Made by a program: the position numbers and the translations under genes
NCBI GenBank assembly: GCA_041441915.1
Contig: JASDRS010000010.1
Location: forward strand, 138,782-202,781
DNA length: 64,000 nt
Reading direction: 5' to 3'
Source: UBA10365 sp041441915
Lineage (GTDB): Bacteria; Pseudomonadota; Alphaproteobacteria; Rhodobacterales; Rhodobacteraceae
Notes under the pieces: generated by a model
Seen by the model: the letters and a program-made list of their open reading frames with translations, nothing else
What the model was told of the DNA's origin: nothing
The model's database searches: none
Shown: positions 27,473 through 36,532 of the stretch, one piece after another
How positions within the stretch are numbered: position 1 is the stretch's first letter
Layout: each line of letters begins with the position of its first letter

Positions 27473-27536
27473 GCTATGATGCATAGTTTTCCGAGCATCG
27501 TGTTCGACCTTGCTGAGTTGTCCTATGGGAAATAAG

Positions 27537-28913
27537 ATGTCGCCAAAAACTGACACTGGCGAAAGGGCCGCGATCATTTCTCTTCCTGCGTTGGAATTGC
27601 GTGACCGCATTGCGAGCGGCGAATTAACCGCCCTGCGTGTGTCAGAAGCCTTTATCGAGCAAATAGCTTTGCATGAAGATAAAGTGAAAGCTTTTGCTTG
27701 GTTTGATCCTAATTTTTTAAGGTTCCAAGCCAAAGAGGCTGACCTATTTCGCGCTGCAGGGCGCGTAATAGGGCCGCTTCATGGCTTACCAGTTGCGCTG
27801 AAAGACATAATCGACACAGCCAAAATACCAACTGAAAACGGTGCAGAGCTTGACCGTGGTCGTATTCCGACAAAAGACGCGGTTGTGGTGAAAAGGTTAC
27901 GCCAGTCTGGCGCTTTGATCTTGGGCAAAACGGTCACGACAGAATTGGCTTTTTTAACTCCGTCAAAAACTACGAACCCGCATAATGCAGCCCATACGCC
28001 AGGGGGCTCGTCTTCCGGTTCAGCTGCTGCGGTTGCCGCTTTGATGGCGCCCTTGGCAATTGGCACACAGACCGGCGGATCGGTTATTCGTCCGGCATCT
28101 TACTGCGGCGTGGTGGGGTTTAAACCCAGTTTTGGGGCAATCCCGCGAACCGGAATTTTAAACCAATCGCATTCGCTTGATACAGTGGGTGTCTTTGCCA
28201 AAACCACCCAAGGTGCGGCTCTTTTGGCGCAGGTCTTGTTTGGTCATGACAAAGATGACGCGCAATCGGTGGTGCAACCCCTGCCAAATTTGGTGCAAAT
28301 GGCCCAATTAGGCCCAGCTGCCCTACCAACGTTTGCATTTTTAAAACCCTTTGGCTGGCTCGACGCTGATCCTATCTTGCACGAGGCTTTTGCCCAATTA
28401 ACTTCAGATCTTGGCGCGCAATGTTTTGAATTTGAACTGCCGGTTGATATTTACAAAGGTTTGAGTTTGCGTGAAGTGATCAACTACGCTGAAATGGCTT
28501 GTGCTTATTTTAAATATAGCCAAGAAAGCCATCTTTTGGGTTATGAGACGCAAGAGGCTTTAACCAAAGGCAGCACCATTTTGGCGCGTGATTACCTAAC
28601 CGCGCTGGATTGGGGCAAGGCGCTTAGAGCGGAACTTAAAGCAATTTTTGACCGTGCAGACGTGATTTTATCTCCCGCAGCCACGGGGCCCGCGCCCTTG
28701 GGCCACGGCTCAACTGGAAGTGCCATTTTCAATGGGCTTTGGACGTTGATAGGCACGCCTGCCATTACCTTGCCATTATTAGGGACGCGCGACGGCTTGC
28801 CCATGGGCGTACAATTGATCGGGCCAAGACATCTAGATGGGCGTCTTTTGTGCGCGGCCAATTGGCTGACGCAATGGGCGAATGACCAGATAAATTCAGG
28901 ATCCCAAAATTAG
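27537..28913 (+). CDS. Amidase (amidase-signature family)
   Basis: 458 residues of the amidase-signature (GatA-like) superfamily. The Ser-cisSer-Lys triad is visible: Lys in GLPVALKDIIDT, the Ser-rich HTPGGSSSGSAAAVAA and IGTQTGGSVIRPASYCGVVG. It hydrolyses an unidentified C-N amide; GatA of the tRNA amidotransferase is unlikely because gatB/gatC are absent. ATG 27537 follows a GGGA; ATG 27525 is possible. It lies 64 bases after tauC on the same strand, so it may be co-transcribed, and could act on an imported amide. Substrate unknown. Confidence 0.83.
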   Translation: MSPKTDTGERAAIISLPALELRDRIASGELTALRVSEAFIEQIALHEDKVKAFAWFDPNFLRFQAKEADLFRAAGRVIGPLHGLPVALKDIIDTAKIPTENGAELDRGRIPTKDAVVVKRLRQSGALILGKTVTTELAFLTPSKTTNPHNAAHTPGGSSSGSAAAVAALMAPLAIGTQTGGSVIRPASYCGVVGFKPSFGAIPRTGILNQSHSLDTVGVFAKTTQGAALLAQVLFGHDKDDAQSVVQPLPNLVQMAQLGPAALPTFAFLKPFGWLDADPILHEAFAQLTSDLGAQCFEFELPVDIYKGLSLREVINYAEMACAYFKYSQESHLLGYETQEALTKGSTILARDYLTALDWGKALRAELKAIFDRADVILSPAATGPAPLGHGSTGSAIFNGLWTLIGTPAITLPLLGTRDGLPMGVQLIGPRHLDGRLLCAANWLTQWANDQINSGSQN

Positions 28914-28970
28914 TAAAACAATTATGACCAGTTTTTCAGCTTTGATCTTCTATGATTTGGGGGCGTCAGG

Positions 28971-29360
28971 CTAAATCAAGCCCTCTTCGGTTAAAACCTT
29001 GCGCGCCACGCGGAAACATTCGACTGCTTGTGGTACGCCGCAGTAAATACCCACCGCATGAATGGCAGCGCGAATTTCTTCGGCAGATGCGCCATTGGTC
29101 AAAGCGCCTTTGCAGTGCACCTCCCATTCATGCATTTTGCCTAAGGCCCCTATCATTGCCAAATTCATCAAGGAACGGGTTTTAGGGTCAATGGCGTCAT
29201 CACCCCAGCCAAAGCCCCAGCACCAAGCGGTCATCGCCTCTTGAAAAGGGCGCGTAAAACCGTCAGCTGCGGCCAAATTTTTGGCCACATAATCATCCCC
29301 CAAAGTGGCCGAGCGTTGTGCCAAGCCTTTGGCAAATAGGTCTTCGTCAAAAATCGACAT
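28971..29360 (-). CDS. Carboxymuconolactone decarboxylase-family protein
   Basis: 129 residues, the usual single-domain CMD length. The core helix AMTAWCWGFGWGDDAIDPKT, RSLMNLAMIGALGKMHEWEV and HCKGALTNGASAEEIRAAIH show the family pattern with a conserved Glu/His-Cys region, used in gamma-carboxymuconolactone decarboxylases and AhpD-like proteins. The absence of pca genes nearby leaves the function open. It is convergent with the amidase. Confidence 0.85.
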   Translation of the reverse strand: MSIFDEDLFAKGLAQRSATLGDDYVAKNLAAADGFTRPFQEAMTAWCWGFGWGDDAIDPKTRSLMNLAMIGALGKMHEWEVHCKGALTNGASAEEIRAAIHAVGIYCGVPQAVECFRVARKVLTEEGLI

Positions 29361-29428
29361 GGCTTCCTTACTGGCCTTTGGGGCCTTGAGAGTTGGGGCG
29401 TTGATGCAGGGTTGAGGGCCAGCGTCCC

Positions 29429-30361
29429 TTAAGCCGTATTATTAGTGAGTGTACCCATGGTTGTATATAAAAGCCCCAAGGTCAAGAACGCCGAGGCAAC
29501 CCAGCTTTGCAAACCCAAAACCTCTTGCAAAAACACCATACCAAAAAGTTCCCCTACTCCCAAAACAGCAGCCAAAATGGCCGAGGCCGTCTCGGGGACT
29601 AATGTGTTTGATGCGTGTGTCACCAGTAAAACTCCAATCAAACCTGGAATAAAGCCTTGATAAACCATCTGTATAATCAATAGTCCGAAAAGCGCTTTTG
29701 AATTTCCAGAGCGTAAAAGAAAATACGAAATTGGCAGGAAAATAATGCAATTCACCATGGTACCGCAAAATATTACTTCAGAAAAATGCAACTTTCAGCG
29801 CCGTAAAAGGGTCATAAATAGGCCGAAAAACGGGACCCAAACCAAAAACAACAAATCACCCTTCCAGCTTTCAAGCAGGTCTAAAGCCTTTGGGCCCTGG
29901 TCCATAGCTAGGCCTAGAACTGAAAGCAGAATTACCAAGGGTTCAGTCAACGGATGGCGTTGTGGAGGAGTTTTAAAAAATAAATATGCGATGAAAATAC
30001 TGATGATTGGAAAAACACCATTCATGAAAATTCCGCCATGGGTGGCGGGGGCGTAGCGAAAGCCTTTAAACACCGCTAAAATGTAAGGTGGCCCCAATCT
30101 AATCTAGATAATAAGGACTTTAGCATAGGTTAAATTACGGCAAGCCTTCATATATATTACCAACGGCAGGGCAATAATACTGGCTAAACCATAGCAAAAG
30201 GCGGCCAAATCATAAATGGCGAACCCTGATTGTCCCGCCATGCGCGACACAATGAGCTAAATTGCCCATACGAAAACCATCAACCAACCCGCGGTAAATC
30301 CAGTCCAATGGTGCGATGATTTATGCTGCGCTTGACTGACCCTATAAGAGTGAAACCTCAA
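29429..30361 (-). pseudogene. EamA-family exporter pseudogene with three in-frame stop codons
   Basis: One minus-strand frame of 311 codons reads as an EamA/DMT exporter (GFTAGWLMVFVWAI, SGFAIYDLAAFCYGLAS, LGPPYILAVFKGFRYAPATH, VLLVTHASNTLVPETASAIL) from a possible TTG at 30361 to the stop at 29429. It is broken by TAG at 30257-30259, TAG at 30104-30106 and TGA at 29795-29797, all in the same frame, with no frameshift. The first and third stops fall where related proteins often carry Trp (WAI-x-LIVSR; LLRR-x-KLHF), so a TGG-to-TAG/TGA transition is the simplest origin. Length matches an intact family member. It lies beside the CMD gene; the normal product would be a ten-helix membrane exporter. 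Confidence 0.8.
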
Positions 30362-30491
30362 TGGCTGTTTTTCCAAACCTTCACAAGTCCAATGCCATTT
30401 TGGCAAAGCCTCATGGTGATTTTTCCAATTTATTGATAGGCTTAGGGCAATAAATTAACTAAAAGGGGTTAACATGAGAATCGGATAAAGT

Positions 30492-30944
30492 ATGAACAAT
30501 GCACCCCTGATACGCGTCGTTAAGCCGATCGATCGCCCCGAATGGGATGTTCTTTATCAAGGCTATGCGGATTTTTATAAAGCAACTCAAACGACCCAGA
30601 TGCGCGACCAAGTTTGGTCTTGGCTTTTAGATCCTGCAGTCAGCAGCCAAGGACTTGTGGCTCTAAACGGGCGGGGCCGTTTGGTAGGTCTTGCTCATTA
30701 CCGCGCCTTTGCGCGGCCCCTGAGCGCGACGATGGGCGGGTTTTTAGATGATTTATTTGTTGACCCGGCGGCCCGTGGCGCGAGGGTAGGTGATGCTTTG
30801 ATTGCCGCTTTGAGTGAAATCGCACTGGCGCGTGGCTGGTCAGTGCTGCGCTGGATCACGGCTGATGACAATGCGCGTGCTCGCTCTCTCTATGACCGTG
30901 TGGCCACACAAACCAAATGGGTCACCTATGATATAAAAATTTAA
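30492..30944 (+). CDS. GNAT-family N-acetyltransferase
   Basis: 150 residues of the GNAT fold: the acetyl-CoA binding motif A is VDPAARGARVGDALIAAL, preceded by the beta strand GGFLDDLF and followed by the C-terminal LYDRVATQTKWVTYDI typical of this subfamily. It transfers an acetyl group to an unidentified amine. SD AAAGGGG at 30462-30467 is distant; the ATG 30492 is the first Met. It is convergent with the HupE/UreJ gene, six bases apart. Confidence 0.85.
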   Translation: MNNAPLIRVVKPIDRPEWDVLYQGYADFYKATQTTQMRDQVWSWLLDPAVSSQGLVALNGRGRLVGLAHYRAFARPLSATMGGFLDDLFVDPAARGARVGDALIAALSEIALARGWSVLRWITADDNARARSLYDRVATQTKWVTYDIKI

Positions 30945-30950
30945 TAGCAG

Positions 30951-32099
30951 CTAAAGGAGGGTGCGCTCAATCACCCACCAAGCGCCTATAAGTGCAATCG
31001 CTCCTGATATTGGTAAAGTCACCCTGCGGCGATACCAGGGCCTGCCCCCGAACCAATAGCTGATCAGCAAATAGGCCAAAGCCACAATTGCTATTTGGCC
31101 ACATTCGACCCCGATGTTAAACCCTATCAGTGCCGGTATAAAGGCGTTTTGGGGCAGGCCAAATTCGGCCATAACACTAGCAAAGCCCAAACCATGCAAG
31201 AGCCCAAAGCCAAAGACCACGAAGGGACGGCTACGGCTTAGGCCTTTTGAAAATAGATTTTCCACAGCAACAAATACGATCGATGCGGCAATTAGTGGCT
31301 CAACAATATTAGCAGGCAATCTGACATAGCCTAATGCAGCTAGAGCCAAGGTCAAAGTATGCGCCAGCGTGAAGACTGAAATTTGTATGGCCAAAGGCCG
31401 CCAAGCAGTTGAGAAAAAGAACAGGCCCAGCACAAACAAAATATGATCCAAGCCCTTCGGCACTATATGATCAAAGCCCACTGGAACATAGGTTAAAAAG
31501 GCGGCACTCATGCTCATCTGCCCACCACCATGCAATGCGATCAGGCCAGATAAATCACCAGCTTCCAAATATCCCGTATAGGGCGCATCGACCCCCTTTT
31601 GGCGCAAGACCAAGGTGCCATAATCTGGGCTCCAGCCCATTTGAACCGCTGTTGCGCCCATTGGCAGATCGGCGTGGAACTCTAATTTGGATGAACGAAC
31701 CAGATCTAATTCTCCTGAGGGAGGAATATCAACGGCGTCAAATATGGGGGTCAGGCGTTGGCTGTCTGCCAAAATTACAATATTTTGTGCCATGGTGGGC
31801 CAAAATTCTAGGAGACCTTGCTTCAGATCTTGCCGTTCTTGAGCGCGCAGCTGATCATAGGCCTGCGCTTTGGTCGACAGACTGGTGTCCGTCAGACTGC
31901 TGAGATCAATGCCAGCTAAAAGCGCTTCAACGCTTAGCGTGATCGAGAAGCTTAAGCGCCCCTTGGTCTCCGTCATATCTGCGATTGCCGGCAAAATTTC
32001 ATGGGCTGGGGCTGGGCCATAGCCGAGCGCCAACATGAGGGCGCTTGACATAGCGACGTGGCGCACCAATTCTTTGGTAACTTTAAAGGGGCTCATCAT
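30951..32099 (-). CDS. HupE/UreJ-family membrane protein with N-terminal extracytoplasmic domain
   Basis: 382 residues. A signal peptide (VAMSSALMLALGYGPAPA, cleavage before HEILP) leads into a 180-residue extracytoplasmic region, then six to seven membrane helices of the HupE/UreJ_2 family (KGLDHILFVLG, SVFTLAHTLTLALAALG, FGFGLLHGLGFAS, GFNIGVECGQIAIV). Conserved His/Asp/Glu residues in these helices resemble the metal sites of HupE-type nickel/cobalt permeases; the metal is not proven. Met at 32099 or 32096 is taken as start, which overlaps the ATG of the divergent DUF4198 gene; longer starts exist upstream but read into that gene. After cleavage the mature protein would begin with His-Glu, like its neighbour. 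Confidence 0.8.
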   Translation of the reverse strand: MMSPFKVTKELVRHVAMSSALMLALGYGPAPAHEILPAIADMTETKGRLSFSITLSVEALLAGIDLSSLTDTSLSTKAQAYDQLRAQERQDLKQGLLEFWPTMAQNIVILADSQRLTPIFDAVDIPPSGELDLVRSSKLEFHADLPMGATAVQMGWSPDYGTLVLRQKGVDAPYTGYLEAGDLSGLIALHGGGQMSMSAAFLTYVPVGFDHIVPKGLDHILFVLGLFFFSTAWRPLAIQISVFTLAHTLTLALAALGYVRLPANIVEPLIAASIVFVAVENLFSKGLSRSRPFVVFGFGLLHGLGFASVMAEFGLPQNAFIPALIGFNIGVECGQIAIVALAYLLISYWFGGRPWYRRRVTLPISGAIALIGAWWVIERTLL

Positions 32100-32913
32100 G
32101 CGGTTTTCCATTCTGCTTATATCAAGCCTATTAGGCCTTTTCCCCGCTTTTGTCCAAGCGCATGAACTTTGGGTGGCGCCCACCCAATATCAGGTCGCAA
32201 GGGGCGAGAAAATTGTGGCCGATTTGCGGAATGGGCAAGATTTTCGTGGTGTGAAACTACCCTATCTGGCAATGAAAATCGAGCGTTTTGATCTGACAAA
32301 TGGCGTAGATGCAGCTGAAATTGTCATGCGCAATGGCGATATTCCAGCCCTTGTGGTGCCAGCCTTGGGTGAAGGCTTGAATATTTTGGCCTATCAGTCA
32401 AACCTTTCAAAAGTCAGCTATCAAACATGGGGCAAATTTGATGAATTTGTGACACATAAAGACCTTGGGGTCACATTAGCAGATCATCTCGCCAAGGCAT
32501 TTCCGGTTGAGAATTTTTCCGAGGTCTATCGACGTTATTCGAAATCGCTGATTGGGGTAGGTAATGCCAAAGGAATGGATACGCAATTGGGAATGTTTGC
32601 TGAATTTGTGGCCCTGACCAATCCTTACATCGCGCCGCCCGATCAGGGATTTGCGCTGCAACTTAATTTTGGTGGTCAACCCAGCGCATTCAAGCAGGTC
32701 GAAGTGTTTGACAAGGCGCAAGACGGTGTTGTAGCCATCAGTATCGTAAAAACTGACGCACTTGGCCGTGCCATCATTCCTGTGCAGGCGGGGCATGAAT
32801 ATATGTTAGACGCGGTTTACCTGCGCTCGCCCGAGCAAGCACTCGGCGAAAAGTGGGGTGCTATTTACGAAAGCCTTTGGGCCAATTTAACATTTTATGT
32901 GCCTCATCCCTAA
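32098..32913 (+). CDS. Secreted DUF4198 (NikM-like) protein
   Basis: 271 residues. A clear signal peptide (FSILLISSLLGLFPAFVQA) ends in front of HELWVAP, so the mature N-terminus would be His, as usual for DUF4198 proteins that may bind a transition metal with it. DUF4198 is linked to nickel/cobalt import modules (NikM-like). A later segment FGGQPSAFKQVEVFDKAQDG resembles the Ig-like part of the family. AAAGGGG (32085-32091) precedes ATG 32098. It is head-to-head with the HupE/UreJ gene and their start codons overlap, suggesting paired periplasmic metal handling; direct proof is lacking. Confidence 0.82.
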   Translation: MRFSILLISSLLGLFPAFVQAHELWVAPTQYQVARGEKIVADLRNGQDFRGVKLPYLAMKIERFDLTNGVDAAEIVMRNGDIPALVVPALGEGLNILAYQSNLSKVSYQTWGKFDEFVTHKDLGVTLADHLAKAFPVENFSEVYRRYSKSLIGVGNAKGMDTQLGMFAEFVALTNPYIAPPDQGFALQLNFGGQPSAFKQVEVFDKAQDGVVAISIVKTDALGRAIIPVQAGHEYMLDAVYLRSPEQALGEKWGAIYESLWANLTFYVPHP

Positions 32914-33240
32914 GATTAAATCTGTGAACTAAGCTCATAGTTGATCTCAATTAGGCACTTTATGGTCAGTAATCTGGTCAGTAACGAGGTGACAGTAAAA
33001 CTCTGGGGGCAAAAAGTGTTATCGTGCATCCAAAATTGCAAGCCTATTGCGCGTCTCTCAACGCCTGATATGCCTCACTGTCTTTTTCAAATTCCTTTCC
33101 TGAGCTAAATCCCACGGTCATATTTCGCCCCTATTTTTTTATGGCTGCGTCCGCCCCAGCATTTAGTGGTAGTATTTTGGTGTCCAAAGTTCAGGGGTTT
33201 TCAGGCTCATTAAAGTTTTTTGACAGAACGTAAGCATCGG
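32914..33240. other. Intergenic region at left border of the catabolic island
   Basis: No gene seen. It holds a tandem-like direct repeat TGGTCAGTAA at 32963-32972 and 32975-32984, and is the boundary between chromosomal-type genes and the catabolic cluster. No tRNA or integrase is recognisable. Confidence 0.4.
32963..32984. repeat. 10-base direct repeat TGGTCAGTAA, two copies
   Basis: Two exact copies start 12 bases apart. Purpose unknown; may be an operator or part of an ancient recombination site at the island edge. Confidence 0.5.
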
Positions 33241-34200
33241 TCAGATTTCTATTGTAATGAAACTCGATTTAGCACGCGAACAACAAAGGGCAATGTAGTT
33301 GCCCAACTCGCTATCCATCAGTACTTTGTCTCGATGGTCGGCTACGCCTTCAAGAATTTTAACAATGCAAGTACCACATGTGCCTTCCAAACAGCTATAG
33401 TCTACGTCGACTCCTGCCATTTTCAGGGCTTCGACAATGGTTTGATCTGCCAAAACTTCGACGGTTTTTCCTATGCGCGGAATAATAACAGTGAACGCTG
33501 AATCGTCGTCTGACGAGCCTACGTCACCATTGCTGAAATATTCAAAATGAACACATTCGTTGCTCCAGTGTGCTGCTGCGCTCTGAACGGCATCCATTAG
33601 GCCCAGCGGGCCGCAACAGTAGAGATGTGCGCCCACTTCCTGATAGGAAAGAAAGGAATTTAAGTCGAAACCCTTCGAAGGATCGCCATTATCAAAATGC
33701 CAGGTCACGCTGTTGGCATTCCCCTTAAGGCCTTGAACTTGATCGTAGAAAGCCGCGGTTTTTTTGTCACGTGCGAGGCAAAGCATTGAAAAATAATTAC
33801 CTGTTCGAGTTAAAAGACGCGCCATCGATAGTATTGGCGTAATACCAATGCCACCGGCAATTAAAACTGAAGTCCTAGCCTTATCGTCCATCGGAAAATG
33901 ATTTTTTGGATGCGAAATGTCGAGCATGCCTCCAACGTGGAGTTTGGAGTGTATCTCCTTGGAGCCTCCCTTGCCTGCGTCTTCACGCTGTACAGAAATA
34001 CTGTATCTATGGGTTTCCTGCTGATCGTTTTCGAGCGAGTACTGCCTCTGGGCACCAGATGGCAAAAAGACGGTCACATGTGAACCTGCGGTGAATGGCG
34101 GTAGTGCTCGCCCGGGGATCGGCGATACTAATTCATATGAGCGTATGCGGTCAGATAGTTCTGTGATGGAGCGAACACGGACTTTGATTTTTTTAATCAT
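33241..34200 (-). CDS. Rieske oxygenase reductase component (PDR/VanB type: FMN, NAD, 2Fe-2S)
   Basis: 319 residues in the order of phthalate dioxygenase reductase: FMN-binding barrel (RQYSLENDQ near residue 52), NAD-binding domain (GGIGITPILSMARLL, YCCGPLGLMDAV), and a C-terminal plant-type ferredoxin with Cys270, Cys275 and Cys278 (SCLEGTCGTC) and a fourth Cys in ALCCSR. It passes electrons from NADH to a terminal oxygenase in the cytoplasm. The obvious partner is the Rieske oxygenase at 44179-45171, on the other strand and 10 kb away. VanB-like reductases usually lie beside their oxygenase, so this separation is odd. It is divergent from the cyclase gene. Confidence 0.9.
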   Translation of the reverse strand: MIKKIKVRVRSITELSDRIRSYELVSPIPGRALPPFTAGSHVTVFLPSGAQRQYSLENDQQETHRYSISVQREDAGKGGSKEIHSKLHVGGMLDISHPKNHFPMDDKARTSVLIAGGIGITPILSMARLLTRTGNYFSMLCLARDKKTAAFYDQVQGLKGNANSVTWHFDNGDPSKGFDLNSFLSYQEVGAHLYCCGPLGLMDAVQSAAAHWSNECVHFEYFSNGDVGSSDDDSAFTVIIPRIGKTVEVLADQTIVEALKMAGVDVDYSCLEGTCGTCIVKILEGVADHRDKVLMDSELGNYIALCCSRAKSSFITIEI

Positions 34201-34607
34201 GTTAATTAGCTATTTCCATCGCTGTGCGGTAGTCCCCATAGTTTCATTGCCTATGTAACACAAAGTGTGGCGCACGTGCTTGCCCGTTGAAAGTGCGTCG
34301 CTTGGGGGACTTTTATAAGTGGATTTCGAGTATAGAGTTATATAAATTTAACAATAGTAAAATTTTTAATCCGATATTTGTCAATGAAAAATTAACTATT
34401 TAGGGTATTTGAAAAATAAAAAATTATAATAATTTATATTTTAACCAAGTATTGATTGCCATAATAAACTTTTAAACTGGACGTGATTATTCGGACCGGT
34501 GAATCGGAAACTAATATTTTTGTTGCTAAGTATTCACAAATGAATTTTAATATTATCAAATATAATAATTAACCCTGTGGTTAATACTGTGGACTGGAGA
34601 GAAAATC
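34201..34607. promoter_or_regulatory. AT-rich divergent control region of the reductase and cyclase genes
   Basis: About 400 very AT-rich bases with no gene. Both divergent genes must start here; TTAAT/ATTAA-rich stretches abound, and no single promoter could be fixed. Confidence 0.4.
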
Positions 34608-35456
34608 ATGAAAATCACTGATATGACCCATATAATGAACGCCCACACACCGGGCTGGGTCGGCTATTCGGGTAACAAAATGTACTATGCACAAAACCTG
34701 CAAACTAAGCAGATTGTGGCACAGCGGGTCGATATCGCAATGCACACGGGCACCCATATTGACGGTGCGATGCATGGTGCTGATGGGATGGGCGATATGG
34801 CCTCCTATGCGATGGACTATCTGGTAAGCCCAGGCGCTGTGGTCGATATTTCCGAACATATGGAAGATTGGGCCGTCATAACGCCTGAGATGATCATGAA
34901 CGCCTCCGTTGATGTAAAAGAAGGCGATATTCTGATCATTCACACAGGTTGGCATCGCTATTGGGAAGGCAAGCCTCAGCAGGACCTCGTGCGCTACTTT
35001 TGTATGCACCCTGGTGGCAAGATGGAATTGCTTGAGTGGATGCTAGACATGAAAATAAAGTGGTTTGGCATTGATGCTGGTTCTGGTGATCACGCAATGA
35101 ACACGTCGATCCGTAACATGCGCCCCGATCTTGCAAGGCGGTTCGAAGAAAAAATAGGTATGAGTTGTGATGAATTTTTTGGCGACTACACGTATACGCA
35201 TGGCCGGTCGGGTCGTGAAGTAACTGAAAATTTATTCCCGTTCCATTCGCTTGCATTAGACCGTGGGCTCATTCACGCAGAGAATATCGGTGGTGACATT
35301 GAACTTTGTCTGAACAAGCGTGGGTTGATCGGTGCCTATCCGTGGCGCTATGATGGTCTTGAAGCTAGCCCCTGCCGCATTCTTCTGATGGAAGATGTTG
35401 AAGAAAAGGTTGAAGCTGTAGGCAATGTTGCAAAAGCAATTTTTGACCGTCGCTGA
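34608..35456 (+). CDS. Cyclase-family metal-dependent hydrolase (kynurenine formamidase fold)
   Basis: 282 residues. The family signature HTGTHIDGAMH is at residues 46-56, with metal-binding His46, His50, Asp52 and His56. Related enzymes hydrolyse cyclic or N-acyl amides (kynurenine formamidase, isatin hydrolase). In this cluster it could open a lactam ring or remove a formyl group from a heteroaromatic intermediate. SD GGAGAG at 34594-34599 precedes ATG 34608. No signal peptide, so cytoplasmic. The long insert FFGDYTYTHGRSGREVTENL is unlike the shortest family members. The substrate is not known. Confidence 0.82.
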   Translation: MKITDMTHIMNAHTPGWVGYSGNKMYYAQNLQTKQIVAQRVDIAMHTGTHIDGAMHGADGMGDMASYAMDYLVSPGAVVDISEHMEDWAVITPEMIMNASVDVKEGDILIIHTGWHRYWEGKPQQDLVRYFCMHPGGKMELLEWMLDMKIKWFGIDAGSGDHAMNTSIRNMRPDLARRFEEKIGMSCDEFFGDYTYTHGRSGREVTENLFPFHSLALDRGLIHAENIGGDIELCLNKRGLIGAYPWRYDGLEASPCRILLMEDVEEKVEAVGNVAKAIFDRR

Positions 35457-35530
35457 TTGAATAATCACACTGATACTGCTGAAGTCGCTCCGCCTCATTT
35501 AATCTATTAGCATCCAATTTTCAATGAATA

Positions 35531-35851
35531 TTGGCGCACATGATTATTGATGCTATGAAGACTGGCAATCATGCGGTTTATGACAAAATTGCAAATCGCC
35601 CGTGCGGTGTTGTCCTACCACTGTTGTCTGTGATGCTCGACGGCCGAGCAATGTGCGAAACTATCTTGGATCGTATTGCGATGATAGGCTGCCAGCGTGC
35701 AAATTCAATTTTTGATGGGGCCTGAGGCGCACTAACCGAAGGCGAGCTAGCAATTGCACGGTATGTGTCGGGCACAGCGCTTAATAGTTGGAAAATTGAC
35801 CTAAACACTGCCATTGGCGCTGACATCAGACACCTGACAACACCTATGTAG
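35531..35851 (+). pseudogene. Unrecognised coding-like fragment with internal TGA
   Basis: A frame of 107 codons starting with TTG (or Met two codons later) reads IIDAMKTGNHAVYDKIANRP and GRAMCETILDRIAMIGCQRA, is interrupted by TGA at 35723-35725, and continues in the same frame with GALTEGELAIARYVSGTALN to a TAG at 35849. The two pieces look like one protein with a nonsense codon. I could not name a family. It lies between the cyclase gene and the regulator, which reads in the opposite direction. Confidence 0.4.
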
Positions 35852-35896
35852 TGAAATTCAACGGGCAGGGATCGAAAAGTGTGTCGGTGGACGTTA

Positions 35897-36496
35897 CTAC
35901 TCGCCTATGTTGAACCAAATTGTGCGCGCCATCATGTTACTTACATTCATGATTTTATGCGGTAAGCGCGATGAATATGAAATAAAGTCGCCTTTGCTAA
36001 GCACGTGCGAGACACCATCGACTTCGATGGTCAGCTTTCCTTCTAGTAGCAGCCCATATTCGAAGCCGTAATGCCTAATAGGAGTTTCGTTTGAGGAGGT
36101 ATTTGGAGCATATGAATTAATGGCAACGGTCACGCCTTGCTTTATGTCTTCGGTCAGAATTCTGCGCACTACATTTTTGGCAGAGATGATTGCCTGTGAT
36201 TTTTTGGCTCTTACAATCATATCATGACTATGGGGCTTGCTGTCCACAAGCTTGGACATGCTAACGCCGAGTGTTTCGCTTATAACTAAAAGTGAACCAA
36301 TTGAGGGTGACGCACGGCCGCGTTCAACAAGGCTGAGCATTGAAGGACTTAGGCCGCTCGCTTCGGCGAGCTGCTGCAATGTCATTTTGCGTCCCTTGCG
36401 CCGCTCTCGAATACATTCTCCTATGGAAATAAGCGCTCGCGCGGCGCTTTCACTTTGAGCTGCTTCCTGGCCTTGTATCAATTTAGCTTTTTTCAC
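35897..36496 (-). CDS. XRE-family regulator with cupin domain (island regulator candidate)
   Basis: 199 residues. XRE helix-turn-helix at about 25-85 (IGECIRERRKGRKMTLQQLA, SGLSPSMLSLVERGRASPSI) and a C-terminal cupin (IRHYGFEYGLLLEGKLTIEV, GVSHVLSKGDFISYSSRLPH). It is divergent from the cupin-nitrilase-CoxG-transporter-oxygenase run and lies at the centre of the island, so it most likely senses the island substrate. An 18-base near-palindrome sits 37 bases before its start. It is a different protein from the XRE-cupin of the methylamine cluster. Confidence 0.85.
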   Translation of the reverse strand: MKKAKLIQGQEAAQSESAARALISIGECIRERRKGRKMTLQQLAEASGLSPSMLSLVERGRASPSIGSLLVISETLGVSMSKLVDSKPHSHDMIVRAKKSQAIISAKNVVRRILTEDIKQGVTVAINSYAPNTSSNETPIRHYGFEYGLLLEGKLTIEVDGVSHVLSKGDFISYSSRLPHKIMNVSNMMARTIWFNIGE

Positions 36497-36532
36497 TTTT
36501 TTCTTTCTTTGCGCCTGAAGCTAGGTAGAATG

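Noticed and set aside
29795..29797. Recoding of TGA as Trp or selenocysteine in the DMT exporter
   Set aside because: TGA is used as normal stop in neighbouring genes and two of the three interruptions are TAG, which neither recoding explains.
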